Source of the DNA: Shimia abyssi
Lineage (GTDB): Bacteria > Pseudomonadota > Alphaproteobacteria > Rhodobacterales > Rhodobacteraceae
Reading direction: 5' to 3'
DNA: 64,000 nt
NCBI RefSeq assembly: GCF_003014475.1
Contig: NZ_PYGJ01000003.1
Location: 124,001-188,000 of the forward strand
This document shows, piece after piece, positions 35,875-44,835 of this stretch. The notes under the pieces are model-generated. The model was not told the DNA's origin. It saw only the letters and a program-made list of their open reading frames with translations, and ran no database searches. Every line of letters begins with the position of its first letter. Position 1 is the first letter of the stretch. Made by a program: the position numbers and the translations under genes.

Positions 35875-36917
35875 GGATTCGGTTTGATGCACGAAAAGTG
35901 GATTTGGCTGAGCGAGCAACAAGGGGTTGGAACATGACCGAAGTATCGACTGAAGACTACGACCGAGAAGAAGAGTGCAATTATCGAGGTGAAAGCTACC
36001 GAGTGCGCGATAACGGGGCCGTTTTGCGGGGCAAGAGAGAAGGCAAAAGAAAGCGGCCTCTAGATGAATCCTGGACATTTGGGAAACCGTGCAAATTCAA
36101 GGGGTACCCACTGATTTCTTCCGTACCCGTGCATCGTATTGTGGCTACAGCATTCCATGGTAAGCAGCCCGCGGGGAACTACGTGGTCGATCATGAAGAC
36201 ACTAACCGAAACAACAATCGACCGGAAAACCTTCGTTGGGTGACGCGCCTAGAAAATTTGTTGAAAAACCCGATCACTGCAAAGCGAATTGAGAGCGCGT
36301 ATGGAAGTTTAGAGGCATTTTTGGAAGACCCCAGTCGGGCATTGCCCGGTAAACTTACGCCAGATTTTGAATGGATGAGGACGGTCACACCAGAGGAAGC
36401 AAAAGCCAGTAAAGAAAGACTGCTTGCTTGGGCGCATAAAGACGGATTGCCTTCGGGCGGAACGCTGGGGGAATGGGTGTTTCGGTCAATCCCTACAGTC
36501 GTTGAGGAGTTGGAACCAAAAGAGGAACTTGTGCAGTCGAAAACGCATGGAGCTATGCAACGAAATTGGCGTACTCCTTCGAAATTCCCCAGTTGTCCTG
36601 ATGCAGTTACGGATGAAGCACTCGCAGAGTATTGCGCGAACTTGAAGCCAGACGAAGTTTTCGGGGTTGCTCACTATGGGCAGTCAATTGTTGTGCAGGC
36701 GGCCATATCGGAGGCGAAGGACGCATTGGTCGTCCACTGCAAGCATGACGAAAATGCGGTCAAGGACTGGTCTGTAGCGAAAGTCTCAATTGAGAAGGGC
36801 GTCTTTGTCCATGAAAGTTTGGGGACATTCTTCACACTAGAAGGAGCCGAAAAAGTCTTCACCATTGAGAGAGGGCTACAATGGGATGGTGGAGACACTT
36901 TCGACGATTACTGTTAG
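35871..36917 (+). CDS. HNH-domain endonuclease-like accessory protein
   Basis: This 348-residue protein has an HNH/homing-endonuclease-like domain. VPVHRIVATAFHG (first His) and YVVDHEDTNRNNNRPENLRWVTRLEN (second His, Asn-rich loop and terminal NL-W motif) fall in residues about 85-130. An N-terminal segment with a repeated-sheet look (YRGESYRVRDNGAVLRGKREG) resembles NUMOD-type DNA-binding parts of intron endonucleases. The C-terminal 200 residues are unassigned. The start may instead be the ATG at 35934, which has AAGGGG upstream. It is coupled to the 218-residue gene. It may be a defence or mobile-element nuclease. Confidence 0.7.
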   Translation: MRIRFDARKVDLAERATRGWNMTEVSTEDYDREEECNYRGESYRVRDNGAVLRGKREGKRKRPLDESWTFGKPCKFKGYPLISSVPVHRIVATAFHGKQPAGNYVVDHEDTNRNNNRPENLRWVTRLENLLKNPITAKRIESAYGSLEAFLEDPSRALPGKLTPDFEWMRTVTPEEAKASKERLLAWAHKDGLPSGGTLGEWVFRSIPTVVEELEPKEELVQSKTHGAMQRNWRTPSKFPSCPDAVTDEALAEYCANLKPDEVFGVAHYGQSIVVQAAISEAKDALVVHCKHDENAVKDWSVAKVSIEKGVFVHESLGTFFTLEGAEKVFTIERGLQWDGGDTFDDYC

Positions 36918-38677
36918 TGCCAAAGTTCCTCTAGGTTCACGTCGCTGCTGTCAGGCTCCTGATGCTTGGGCAGCTTGTCAATCTGCAACAACATTGGAAC
37001 ATCAAACGTGGTTCCCGTAACTACGCAGGCACCTTGTGGAAGGTTTGGTATCTGGCCTCGCGAAATTCTGTCTAAAGTCGAAATAGTGTTTTCCAGCAAT
37101 GCCAAGTCTCGATCATTCACGAGCCTATGAATGAAATAGTTGTGAAGCTGGGAAACAATAGTCGGTGAAATGTCGGCAGGTCTTTGGCTTGAAATAGTAA
37201 TATAGATGCCAAATTTTCGCCCTTCCTTAATTATTTCTTCGAACAACTCCAGCCTATAGTCTTTCCAACTCTCAGCTTCCCTATTGGATTGCTGAGACAA
37301 AATATTGTGCGCTTCGTCAATTACGATATGCATCGTTTTATTCGGGGGAGACTGCACAGAAGTTTTATGCAACTCATAGTAATGCTTAGCAATCAAGATA
37401 GGGATCGTTTTCTTTATGTCCTGCTTGCATTCGCGGAGCGAGATAACAGTTACGGTGTTATCAACATGGTCGTCGTTAGCCACCCCGAGTACCTTAGAAA
37501 AATCGGTCATCATCGCATCTATTCGACGCATTAAAGGTTGAATGTGTTCGTATTGGACCGATCCATAAAGCAGGTCGGAAATTAGTTTGAGTTCTGCGCG
37601 AACTTGAAGTTCTCTGAAGCCGTTAATCTCCGCAAAATCTATGGCGTCCACAAGTTCCCTGAAAAACGCATTGTATGTAGCGTCATCAACATTGAAGTAG
37701 TTGCCGTGATAATAAAAGGCGGAGTTATTTCGGTGGTAGCCAACATTATGAATGGCGGATTTAAGTTCCGCACTTAGGTCAAGGTGAGTGCTTAGCGACT
37801 TGAGGAGTTCGAGTGCTTCAGGATTTGGATGTTCTGATCGAAGAGTCTTTGCGAACATCGCCTTGGCGAAGTCGCTCAGACCATCCGCTTCAGCTTCATA
37901 TGTTTTTCGCCCTTCGACTATCCTTCTCAAGAATGGCTTTTGAGTATTTGTAGTGGCGTGAAACAAGATACCGAGTGTTTCGGCATCCCAAAACTCATCT
38001 TCCGTCAGCATGAACTTATCTGCTTCACCAGTTCTCGTACTTAGGCGGATGACTGATTTGTGCTCCTCACCCGTCAATTGTTCTCCGGTGTATTCGCCAT
38101 TGAAATCGAGAAACACGAACTTGCTCCGTTGGGCAACTTTTTCGATTTTGTTCTCGAATAATACGGTAAAAAGTTTGGTTAATGTGTTTGACTTTCCGCT
38201 GCCCGTATTGCCGAAGATTCCAAGGTGCGAATTAAAAACTTTTTGCCACGGTAGAGACACATCAAGTTCTTCCTTCAACAGTTTTCCGATTACAAACTGA
38301 CTGTTGGTATCTCCGTCAAAGATACTACCGACGCTGCTTTCCGATAGGAGATGTGCTTTGTCCCCGATTTTCGGTAGAAACTTGATGCCGTCTCGAAACT
38401 CACCATCTTCAAAGTATCCGATCGGCTTGGCTTTTAGTTTTCTTATGTACTTTGGCTGAGGACCAGATTTATCGGCTGTCTTCTCATCAAGATACTCACC
38501 TTCGATAACGCAAATGATTTGACGAAATCCGTGCTCAATCGAGACAAACTCTCGAATTGAAATGCCATTGTATTTGTCGCCATTAAAGAAGTGCGTTTCC
38601 ACATTTGAGTTTTCAAACGCACGAATTTCAATTTCAACGCCTACAACCGCGATAACTTCCCCAACTGATATTGTCAT
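36914..38677 (-). CDS. HerA-type (DUF87) ATPase/helicase
   Basis: The 587-residue protein has an N-terminal HAS-barrel-like region (about 1-130) and a HerA/FtsK ATPase core. Walker A is GIFGNTGSGKSNT at residues 153-165, Walker B is MHIVIDEAHN near 450, and an arginine-finger/sensor region ISSQRPADISP lies near 500. HerA forms hexameric rings. Here its gene overlaps by 4 bases the end of a Sir2-like gene, the arrangement of the Sir2-HerA anti-phage system. The partner is truncated (38674-38952). HerA itself appears complete. Confidence 0.88.
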   Translation of the reverse strand: MTISVGEVIAVVGVEIEIRAFENSNVETHFFNGDKYNGISIREFVSIEHGFRQIICVIEGEYLDEKTADKSGPQPKYIRKLKAKPIGYFEDGEFRDGIKFLPKIGDKAHLLSESSVGSIFDGDTNSQFVIGKLLKEELDVSLPWQKVFNSHLGIFGNTGSGKSNTLTKLFTVLFENKIEKVAQRSKFVFLDFNGEYTGEQLTGEEHKSVIRLSTRTGEADKFMLTEDEFWDAETLGILFHATTNTQKPFLRRIVEGRKTYEAEADGLSDFAKAMFAKTLRSEHPNPEALELLKSLSTHLDLSAELKSAIHNVGYHRNNSAFYYHGNYFNVDDATYNAFFRELVDAIDFAEINGFRELQVRAELKLISDLLYGSVQYEHIQPLMRRIDAMMTDFSKVLGVANDDHVDNTVTVISLRECKQDIKKTIPILIAKHYYELHKTSVQSPPNKTMHIVIDEAHNILSQQSNREAESWKDYRLELFEEIIKEGRKFGIYITISSQRPADISPTIVSQLHNYFIHRLVNDRDLALLENTISTLDRISRGQIPNLPQGACVVTGTTFDVPMLLQIDKLPKHQEPDSSDVNLEELWH

Positions 38678-38952
38678 GGCTTCTCGCCCGTGCTGCTCGG
38701 GACCGCTGAAAAAACCTTTTCGTTAAACGCGTTAAAGTCGAGGTCTTCCTCCAGTGAAATCAGTTCAAGGTTGCTGAAACCGCGGAACTTGCTTTGCATT
38801 TCAGCCAAGTTGTCCTCTTTGAAACAACAGATGAAGACCTGCAGTTCTGGGTTGGAAAGGGAGCGCTTTACCAGGTTAAGAATGTGTTCATCTGCAAAAG
38901 AAAAGCCAAACACAATGAATAACCGCCAACCCGAGTAAGTCCGCTTCCACCT
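38674..38952 (-). pseudogene. C-terminal fragment of a Sir2-like NADase gene (HerA partner)
   Basis: About 92 codons remain, reading TYSGWRLFIVFGFSFADEHI and continuing to FICCF. This is the C-terminal part of the Sir2-type domain (GxSxxDxH motif) found in Sir2-HerA defence proteins. The frame begins directly after the stop codon of the upstream thermonuclease gene with no start codon, so the rest of the gene (several hundred residues with the NAD-binding site) has been lost by recombination at about 38952. A GTG at 38913 is the only internal start. Confidence 0.7.
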
Positions 38953-39606
38953 TCACCCCTGCCGTTGCCGTCTCTCAAACTGGTACCAGATGTCCATACG
39001 GCCTTTCTGTCGGGCGTCGGCCAGGAACAGCTTCTTGCGGGCGTCGTGTGTTTCAAGGTGTGTGTACAACTTGCCGGAATATTTGGGCCAATCGATGGCC
39101 ATGCCCATCTTCACCATTTCGGCAGATAGGTCGCGACCATCGGGCAGATAGCACTTGGCGACGGTCCTGCCGTGGTGGTCAACGTCTGTTACATGCGCAC
39201 GGATTGTCTGGCCCTTGCAGAGCTTGTGCAGCGCCCACTTGGCCTTTTGCCCGTAGGGGTGGTTTAGTTCGGGGGCGTCGATGCCAAACAGCCTTACCTG
39301 TGTTTTCTGGATCGTTATGGTGTCGCCATCGATAATCCAAGCAGCGCCGGACAAGACCTGCGGCTCAGGCAGGTGTGTGGCGTGCTTGTCGTCAAAGCGC
39401 GATACGCGGCTAGGCTTCCTTTTTGCCGCCGTTCTGGGCTTCCGTACCGACGGTTCCCGTCGCCGTGGCCTGTAGGGTTCGATCACGTCATTGCGCCGCG
39501 CCGCCACAACAATCAGGCGGATGGCTCCGGCCAGTACAATCAATCCAAATATGACTTCCAAAACAACGACCCTTTCCTGCTTCAAATTCAATGCAGACGT
39601 GGGCAA
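38953..39606 (-). CDS. Thermonuclease-family (SNase-like) exported or anchored protein
   Basis: The 217-residue protein has an N-terminal hydrophobic helix (VVVLEVIFGLIVLAGAIRLI, about 13-32), a basic linker (35-70) and a staphylococcal-nuclease domain. DGDTITIQKTQVRLFGIDAPE near residue 93 has the Arg and Asp positions of the active site, and the middle and end of the domain follow (QKAKWALHKL, LPDGRDLSAEMVKMGMA). It is probably a membrane-anchored DNA/RNA hydrolase. It is joined to a Sir2 fragment on its 3' side, so it may have arrived in a separate rearrangement. Confidence 0.82.
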   Translation of the reverse strand: MPTSALNLKQERVVVLEVIFGLIVLAGAIRLIVVAARRNDVIEPYRPRRREPSVRKPRTAAKRKPSRVSRFDDKHATHLPEPQVLSGAAWIIDGDTITIQKTQVRLFGIDAPELNHPYGQKAKWALHKLCKGQTIRAHVTDVDHHGRTVAKCYLPDGRDLSAEMVKMGMAIDWPKYSGKLYTHLETHDARKKLFLADARQKGRMDIWYQFERRQRQG

Positions 39607-39835
39607 TGTTCAGGTCAGATGCTTTTGAGAAGGAGCCAACCTTTGGCGACTCTCGGCCAAAGACTGTTTTCTGCGTTCTGCTGGCGATGCCTGCCTGCCA
39701 GAACTTGTGCAACTGGAGCGAACGCTGTTGGGTCACCCGCTCCAGTAATCAAGAAATCCGCCAAAATCCGAGACGCTGTGCGCGCCACACAGCGCCGTTA
39801 GAAGACTGCTATAGGGCCGGGGTAGGGTAAAGATT

Positions 39836-39871
39836 AGAGCCGCCCTGCGGCTTTACAGGGCGGCTCTTTTT
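39836..39871. terminator. Strong hairpin with T run (bidirectional terminator)
   Basis: Twelve-base perfect arms, AGAGCCGCCCTG at 39836-39847 and its complement at 39856-39867, are followed by T residues on the + strand. It ends just after the small minus-strand gene and may serve that gene in reverse. Upstream of it (39607-39835) no supported gene is seen. Confidence 0.7.
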
Positions 39872-39906
39872 CGTAATTTTTACAAGCTGTTATGCGGTTA
39901 TAGCCT

Positions 39907-40188
39907 CTATGCGGCCTCTTCAGATGCCTCATCGTCAAACGACTTGTAGAAGTCATCGACAATGGCGTCGTCAAAAGGATCCGGCAGCTGGTCGTCAGGC
40001 AGCGCCAAAATCGCAGGACCGATTTCATCGTAGATTTTCATCGCGCCTTTTAAGGGCAGATAGCGATAAGTCTCTTGGACGCTGTGGGTGTACTTCCAGC
40101 GATCAAAACGCTTGTAGATGTTCTCCGGACCCTTTTCGACCTTGCGGCCAGACGGCGCGACAAACCCATATCTGCTGCAAGCAGTCAT
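39907..40188 (-). CDS. Small hypothetical protein, possibly truncated
   Basis: This 93-residue acidic-tailed protein contains YGFVAPSGRKVEKGPENIYKR and an Asp/Glu-rich C-terminus (FDDAIVDDFYKSFDDEASEE). The 5' side abuts a recombination junction with a glutamine synthetase fragment (40217), so the native start could be missing. I do not recognise the family. The hairpin at 39836-39871 follows. Low confidence that it is functional. Confidence 0.4.
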   Translation of the reverse strand: MTACSRYGFVAPSGRKVEKGPENIYKRFDRWKYTHSVQETYRYLPLKGAMKIYDEIGPAILALPDDQLPDPFDDAIVDDFYKSFDDEASEEAA

Positions 40189-40216
40189 AATAGCCGCCGG
40201 GTTGTCAGGCATCCGA

Positions 40217-40462
40217 TCCAAGGCAGATCCAGGCAAACGTCACGACATCGACATGTATGCGGACGGTCATAAGGTTCAAGGGGCGCCGAAATTGCCGCTC
40301 AATATGTTGGACGCATTGCGCGCATATGACAGAGACAATGTTCTTAAGGCAGAGATGGGAGAGGAGTTTTCATCAGCCTTTTTGAAGATGAAACGCCAAG
40401 AATGGAATTCGTTTGTTTCGCATTTCTCTCGATGGGAGAAAGAGCACACTTTGGACATTTAG
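40217..40462 (+). pseudogene. C-terminal fragment of type III glutamine synthetase (GlnT-like)
   Basis: Eighty-one codons encode the C-terminal end of a glutamine synthetase: KADPGKRHDIDMYADGH, then LPLNMLDALRAYDRDNVLK and EWNSFVSHFSRWEKEHTLDI. There is no start codon in a sensible position, and the rest (about 350 residues with the active site) is missing. The 3' end is complete. It sits between a junction on the left and the IS relic on the right, so it marks an old deletion or insertion breakpoint. Confidence 0.8.
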
Positions 40463-40515
40463 TTGTAGAAAATTGACGCAGTCTTCAAATTGAGGTCTTT
40501 CTAGAACTTTAATTG

Positions 40516-40800
40516 TGATCGGCCCCACTTAAATGCTCCAGTTTGAATGTTAGTGCATGATTGGCCTAGGTTCCATTGGGACCATGGTTTCCGGGGCCGG
40601 TGGGCGGTAGCCCAAGGCACTATGTGGTCGTTTGGTGTTGTAGTGTTTCCCGCTGACCGACAGGCGAATGCACGCAATCGTTGAGAGGTTCCATTGTTCA
40701 ATCAGGATTTTCGCTTCTCGCGAGCTGTAGAAGACCTCTCCGTTCAGCAGCTCGTCTCGGAAGCATGCGTTGAAGTTTTCGTTCTCGACCAAAAAGTCGG
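40516..40800 (-). mobile_element. IS3-family insertion-sequence relic, left of the lipid cluster
   Basis: The minus strand encodes FNACFRDELLNGEVFY and HYNTKRPHSALGYRPPAPE, the C-terminal part of an IS3-type DDE transposase. It ends in an IS3-type terminal repeat starting TGATCGGCCCCACTT at 40516. Small deletions have removed the WENGYCE part. Its 3' end is homologous over about 250 bases to the relic at 55445-55829, in inverted orientation. The 40801-41311 stretch to the right has no supported gene. Confidence 0.75.
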
Positions 40801-41311
40801 GCGCATGGGCAAAACGGTGCAATGATCTCTGCGACGCTATCGGCTTTGATGGTGACAATGTGCGTGCCCGGGTCGTTCAAGTTTTGGAAGGCGACAGCAC
40901 AGCGTTTGCCACATATGACGGGCGGCGCGAACTGACCCAAGTCGAGCAAGCCCGCGAGCTTTGGGACCATGAGAAATCCCGGCCTATCGGGATACAAAAG
41001 CGTTGGCCGCGAAAGAAGGCGTCCCACTTGAGATTGTTGCTGAAGAATGACACAAGGAAAACGCCCCTATAAAATGATGATGCTCCCGGATGCAAAACGG
41101 GAGCATTACACGCGAGATATCGTGCTTGGGTGCAGCCGATGTTCCAAACGGCCAAAGACCTCGACATGTCGGGCTCATCGGTTGCGCGGTACACTTCACA
41201 AATGCCCGAAGCGGCAACGAATTGAACGCTTTATGAACCATGGTGTTCAACGGCTTCTTTTGACTGAACATTACAACTGGTTTCGGGCGGCCGTTTCCTG
41301 TGGTCAGGCCT

Positions 41312-42055
41312 TTAGCGGATACGTTGAAGCTGGAGCGTATATAGCCCAACCCTTATTGAAATGCTGCGCAACTGGTCGCCAGTTGGAGCCTGCCGCGCGT
41401 AGACCAGTTTGACCTTCATGTTGCGGAAATTGAAAGGCGGCACATGTCCGGGGCCGTCGATGACGCTGTAAGACATCATGCAGGTACGTGTCTCACCTAG
41501 AAGTTCGCTGTCGGTGTTTTCTAGCAAGATAACCCGTCGCCCGTCGAAAATGCGCAACCGCTCCAGGCAGTCGGTGTGTCGCGCTACTTTTCCAAAGGCG
41601 TCAATCATGTCGGTTGTCACCGGTTGGACAAGGCCAGGTGGCACATATTTTTTGGACGTAAATGGTGGGGAAACGTCTATTCCGGTGGGCTTCTCAGCGT
41701 CAAATGTGATGCGAATGTCGCGCGTTTTTTTGGCCGAGACGTTGCGCACGTGATAGAGATTCGTGCCGTGCCCTTGGCGGCTTCGAATGCCGGTGAAAAC
41801 GCCATCAAAGACGCCAAGTGGCGTTGAGTCCAGCCGGGCTATAAGCACTTGTCGAAGACCTTGCGCCGCGGGTGATTCAGAATAGGTGATAACGCCAAGT
41901 TCCCGACCGAACAATTGGGCCGAGAAGGCTTGTGTTTGTGCTGCGGATGGCTTTGCACAACAAAATACCCATATTGCCAGAACGAACACGCATGTCAGTA
42001 CGTTTGTACCGCGCCTTTTTCGCACTCCGGTACCCGGGTTTTGATGTCGCCTCAT
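41312..42055 (-). CDS. Exported DUF3108-like protein
   Basis: The 247-residue protein has an N-terminal signal sequence (TCVFVLAIWVFCCAKPSAAQ, about 20-40). The mature domain resembles DUF3108 periplasmic proteins: FGRELGVITYSES, RDIRITFDAEKP, a Cys near residue 160 before LRIFDGRR, and CMMSYSVIDG near 192. It is the left-most gene of the lipid cluster, 15 bases after the radical SAM gene on the same strand, so cotranscription is likely. Function unknown; it may bind a lipid or act on export. Confidence 0.65.
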   Translation of the reverse strand: MRRHQNPGTGVRKRRGTNVLTCVFVLAIWVFCCAKPSAAQTQAFSAQLFGRELGVITYSESPAAQGLRQVLIARLDSTPLGVFDGVFTGIRSRQGHGTNLYHVRNVSAKKTRDIRITFDAEKPTGIDVSPPFTSKKYVPPGLVQPVTTDMIDAFGKVARHTDCLERLRIFDGRRVILLENTDSELLGETRTCMMSYSVIDGPGHVPPFNFRNMKVKLVYARQAPTGDQLRSISIRVGLYTLQLQRIR

Positions 42056-42070
42056 AGTGTCGAAAATAGG

Positions 42071-43696
42071 TCAGCCGGCCTTTGCGCCGGCTTTAGTTGG
42101 CGCTGTTAGCTCGGGCGGGGGAGGGGGCCAGACACGGGTGCGGTCCTGTTCGCTGAGTTGTGCGATTTGACTAGTCATTTCGACTCGCACATCATTCTTG
42201 AACTTGTAGAGGTGTTCATAGAGCCCCATCATAGAGATGTACCCTTTGACAGCTGGCTTGTTGTGTCGAAACAGGCTGAACAGTCCGCGCCAGAATGCGA
42301 CCCGCGATGATCGAATAACCCCTTGATTCATAAGGACTTTGAGGAAAGCGAAAACTTGGACCGAGTTGCGGGGCAAAGAAGATGGCGGCATACCTTTTGT
42401 CGGAAAAATGCCGTCTTTGGTTGCCATGTTGTGATGGAACGCCCTCTCAATGAACCGCTTGGGATCGTAGAGCTCTTGATAAATCGATGCTTGTTCCCGC
42501 GCCAATTCACTAAGCGGACGTGTTGGCACGAAATTTGTCAGGCTGCTAGAGTTCAAATCGGCATCCGCGTCATCTTCTAGAAGACGCCCCTCTGCGCGGA
42601 GGCGATCCGTCAACGCGGTTTTCGGGAGCGCCTGTAACAGACTTACTGTGACGATCGGAATCTGGGCTTCTTCGACAAATTCCAGAATTCGTTTGTCAGC
42701 CCCGGATTTCTCGCCATCAAATCCGATAATGAAACCGCCCATGATCTTGAGGCCGCTTGCGTTGATCGTCTTGACGCGATCAATCAGTGAGCCGCGTACG
42801 TTTTGTTTTTTCTTGATGTGAACAAGGCTCTCTTCGTCGGGTGACTCAATGCCCACGAAAACGGTCACGAAGTTTGCCAATCGCATTTGCTTCATCAATT
42901 CGGGGGCTTCGGCAAGATCGACAGAGGCCTCGGTTGTGAATGTAAAGGGGAAGTTATGCTCACGCTGCCAGTCAATCACTTCCTCCAACATTGGTTTCAC
43001 AGTGAGACGGTTGCCGATGAAATTGTCATCCACCATGAAAACGCCGCCGCGCCATCCTGTTGCATAAATCTGATCTAGCTCAGCCCGAATTTGAGCGGGT
43101 GTTTTGGTGCGAGGTCTACGGCCAAACAGCGTGATGATATCGCAGAACTCGCAGAGAAACGGACACCCACGTGAAAACTGGATCGACATTGTATTGTAGT
43201 TTTTGACGTCGATCAGATCATATCGTGGTAACGGGCTGGTTGTCATATCTGCCTTTTGCCCATTTGCGGTAAAGGTGCCTGAGGTTTCGCCGCGCTCCAG
43301 AGCTTCGAGGAACATCGGGATGGTCAACTCGCCTTCATCAAGAACCGCAAAGTCAGCGCCAGCCTCAAGAACTTCGTTAGGCAAAGACATTGCGTAGGGT
43401 CCTCCTACGACTACAGTCTTACCGCGTTGCTTGCCTTGTCTGATCAAGTCCAGCATGTCCGAACGTTGTACAATCATCCCTGTGAGCACGACCATTTCAG
43501 CCCAAGCCCAGTCGTCCTCTGACACGTCTTCGAACTCGCGATCTATCAATCGAAATTCCCATTCCTGCGGCAGTAAGGCCGCGACAGTCAAAAGACCAAG
43601 CGGTGGTAAGAACGACTTAACGCCCAGCAGTTTGAGCGCGCCTTCAAATGACCAGAACGAGGGTGGAAAATCCGGGTTTATCAACAGAACTTTCAT
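42071..43696 (-). CDS. B12-binding domain radical SAM protein (HpnR-like)
   Basis: This 541-residue enzyme has an N-terminal B12-binding Rossmann domain (residues about 1-140, starting MKVLLINPDFPPSFWSF). A radical SAM TIM-barrel follows with the CxxxCxxC motif at Cys178, Cys182 and Cys185 (SRGCPFLCEFC). The DUF4070-type C-terminus ends in a proline-rich tail. Related enzymes methylate unreactive carbons, including hopanoid C-3 methylase. There is no squalene-hopene cyclase nearby, so I infer methylation of the lipid made by the neighbouring genes. A cyclisation or rearrangement role is an alternative. Confidence 0.88.
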   Translation of the reverse strand: MKVLLINPDFPPSFWSFEGALKLLGVKSFLPPLGLLTVAALLPQEWEFRLIDREFEDVSEDDWAWAEMVVLTGMIVQRSDMLDLIRQGKQRGKTVVVGGPYAMSLPNEVLEAGADFAVLDEGELTIPMFLEALERGETSGTFTANGQKADMTTSPLPRYDLIDVKNYNTMSIQFSRGCPFLCEFCDIITLFGRRPRTKTPAQIRAELDQIYATGWRGGVFMVDDNFIGNRLTVKPMLEEVIDWQREHNFPFTFTTEASVDLAEAPELMKQMRLANFVTVFVGIESPDEESLVHIKKKQNVRGSLIDRVKTINASGLKIMGGFIIGFDGEKSGADKRILEFVEEAQIPIVTVSLLQALPKTALTDRLRAEGRLLEDDADADLNSSSLTNFVPTRPLSELAREQASIYQELYDPKRFIERAFHHNMATKDGIFPTKGMPPSSLPRNSVQVFAFLKVLMNQGVIRSSRVAFWRGLFSLFRHNKPAVKGYISMMGLYEHLYKFKNDVRVEMTSQIAQLSEQDRTRVWPPPPPELTAPTKAGAKAG

Positions 43697-43764
43697 AATG
43701 TGCGATCTCGTTTTTGGGGTAAGAATGTGGGGCGGTCAGCTAAATATGTGTGAGTAAAACATAT

Positions 43765-44757
43765 TTAGCCTTGTTTGTCTCGCTCAGCCGCAATGGAGGT
43801 CAGAATTTCATCAGGTGGCATAGGTGCCCAGCCGAGCTCTTCGAAACTGCGCGAAGCATCAGTCAGCACGATTTTGTCGTAAAGGAAGGTGATGCGTTCA
43901 TTATTGAGCGCAAGATTTTGCCCGGTAAGGCGCCCGATTGGATCCATGACCGCTGCGAGAGCACGGACAAACCACTCGGGGAGTTGAATTGGCGGGCGGC
44001 GACCGGACAGGGCCCCGAGCTTTGCAAAAATCTCGCCCATGGTTATTTCGCCGGCAGCCGCCATATAGCGTGTGCCCGGTGTACCGAACTCTGCCGTGCG
44101 AAGGAATAGGTCGGCCAAATCCCGAACGTGAACCATTTGAAGTGGGCGATCTTGTGCAGGCCAAACCGGGAGCCGGCCGTTCATATACGTGCGCAGAGCA
44201 CGTCCAAAATGCGGGTCATCTGGCCCAAAGATCCCTGGAGGGAGCACCGAGTAGGTTGCAAAACCCGGCTGATTGCGGGCAAGGACAAAAGCTTCGGCAG
44301 CAGTTTTTGTTTCGTCGTAGCACGAGGCGAAGTCGGGATCTGTGCGCACATAGTCACCCTGAGCATAGGTTCCTTGGGTATCGCCGAGCGTGCGAACTGT
44401 TGAGCAATGTACAAAACTGGCCACGTTTGCAGATTGGGCCGCATTTAGCAGAAGTTTAGTCCCGTCGAGATTGACCTTGCGCATTAAAGGACGATCGACA
44501 GTACCAAGGTCAACATAGGCTGCTGTATGCACCACCAGATCGATACCGGTCATGGCATGGATCAGGACGTCAATTGAACGCGGGGCGGCAAGATCATATT
44601 CAACCTTCTGAAAGTCCAACCCATCAAGCCGCGCAAGAGACGAGCTGGCGCGGACCATGGCGCGCACGTTGTAGCCGCGCTCGTTCAAAAGTCTGACAGT
44701 ATGAGAGCCGACAAACCCGTTAGCGCCGGTCACAAATGCGGTTTTGCCCGACGACAT
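43765..44757 (-). CDS. NAD-dependent epimerase/dehydratase-type reductase (CerR-like candidate)
   Basis: The 330-residue extended SDR protein has the nucleotide motif TGANGFVGSH near residue 10, Thr in HCSTVRTLGD near 120 and the catalytic pair Tyr-x-x-x-Lys in CYDETKTAAEAF near 145. The substrate-binding C-terminal part follows (VLPPGIFGPDDPHFGR, QMVHVRDLADLF). In Caulobacter an enzyme of this class (CerR) reduces the 3-keto group in ceramide synthesis. The gene is divergent from the oxoamine synthase by about 80 bases, so the two share a promoter region. Annotation as a sugar epimerase is possible but less likely in this context. Confidence 0.8.
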   Translation of the reverse strand: MSSGKTAFVTGANGFVGSHTVRLLNERGYNVRAMVRASSSLARLDGLDFQKVEYDLAAPRSIDVLIHAMTGIDLVVHTAAYVDLGTVDRPLMRKVNLDGTKLLLNAAQSANVASFVHCSTVRTLGDTQGTYAQGDYVRTDPDFASCYDETKTAAEAFVLARNQPGFATYSVLPPGIFGPDDPHFGRALRTYMNGRLPVWPAQDRPLQMVHVRDLADLFLRTAEFGTPGTRYMAAAGEITMGEIFAKLGALSGRRPPIQLPEWFVRALAAVMDPIGRLTGQNLALNNERITFLYDKIVLTDASRSFEELGWAPMPPDEILTSIAAERDKQG

Positions 44758-44835
44758 TCTTTGATCCTTGTTCTAAATTAGGTTCAACTGTAGGCTCGCG
44801 AAAACGCGTTGTCTCTGATTATTCTGAGTTTTTTC

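Noticed and set aside
40801..41072. Possible second transposase remnant on the + strand (reading GRRELTQVEQARELWDHEK)
   Set aside because: It looks like decayed coding DNA, but I cannot assign a family or boundaries.
41047..41412. Open frame of 121 codons on the + strand next to the IS relic
   Set aside because: There is no family pattern, it overlaps the 3' end of the DUF3108-like gene, and the region is degenerate.
42071..44757. Hopanoid gene cluster (HpnR plus HpnA-like epimerase)
   Set aside because: No squalene-hopene cyclase or other hpn gene is present, and the neighbouring oxoamine synthase and N-acyltransferase fit a ceramide-like route better.
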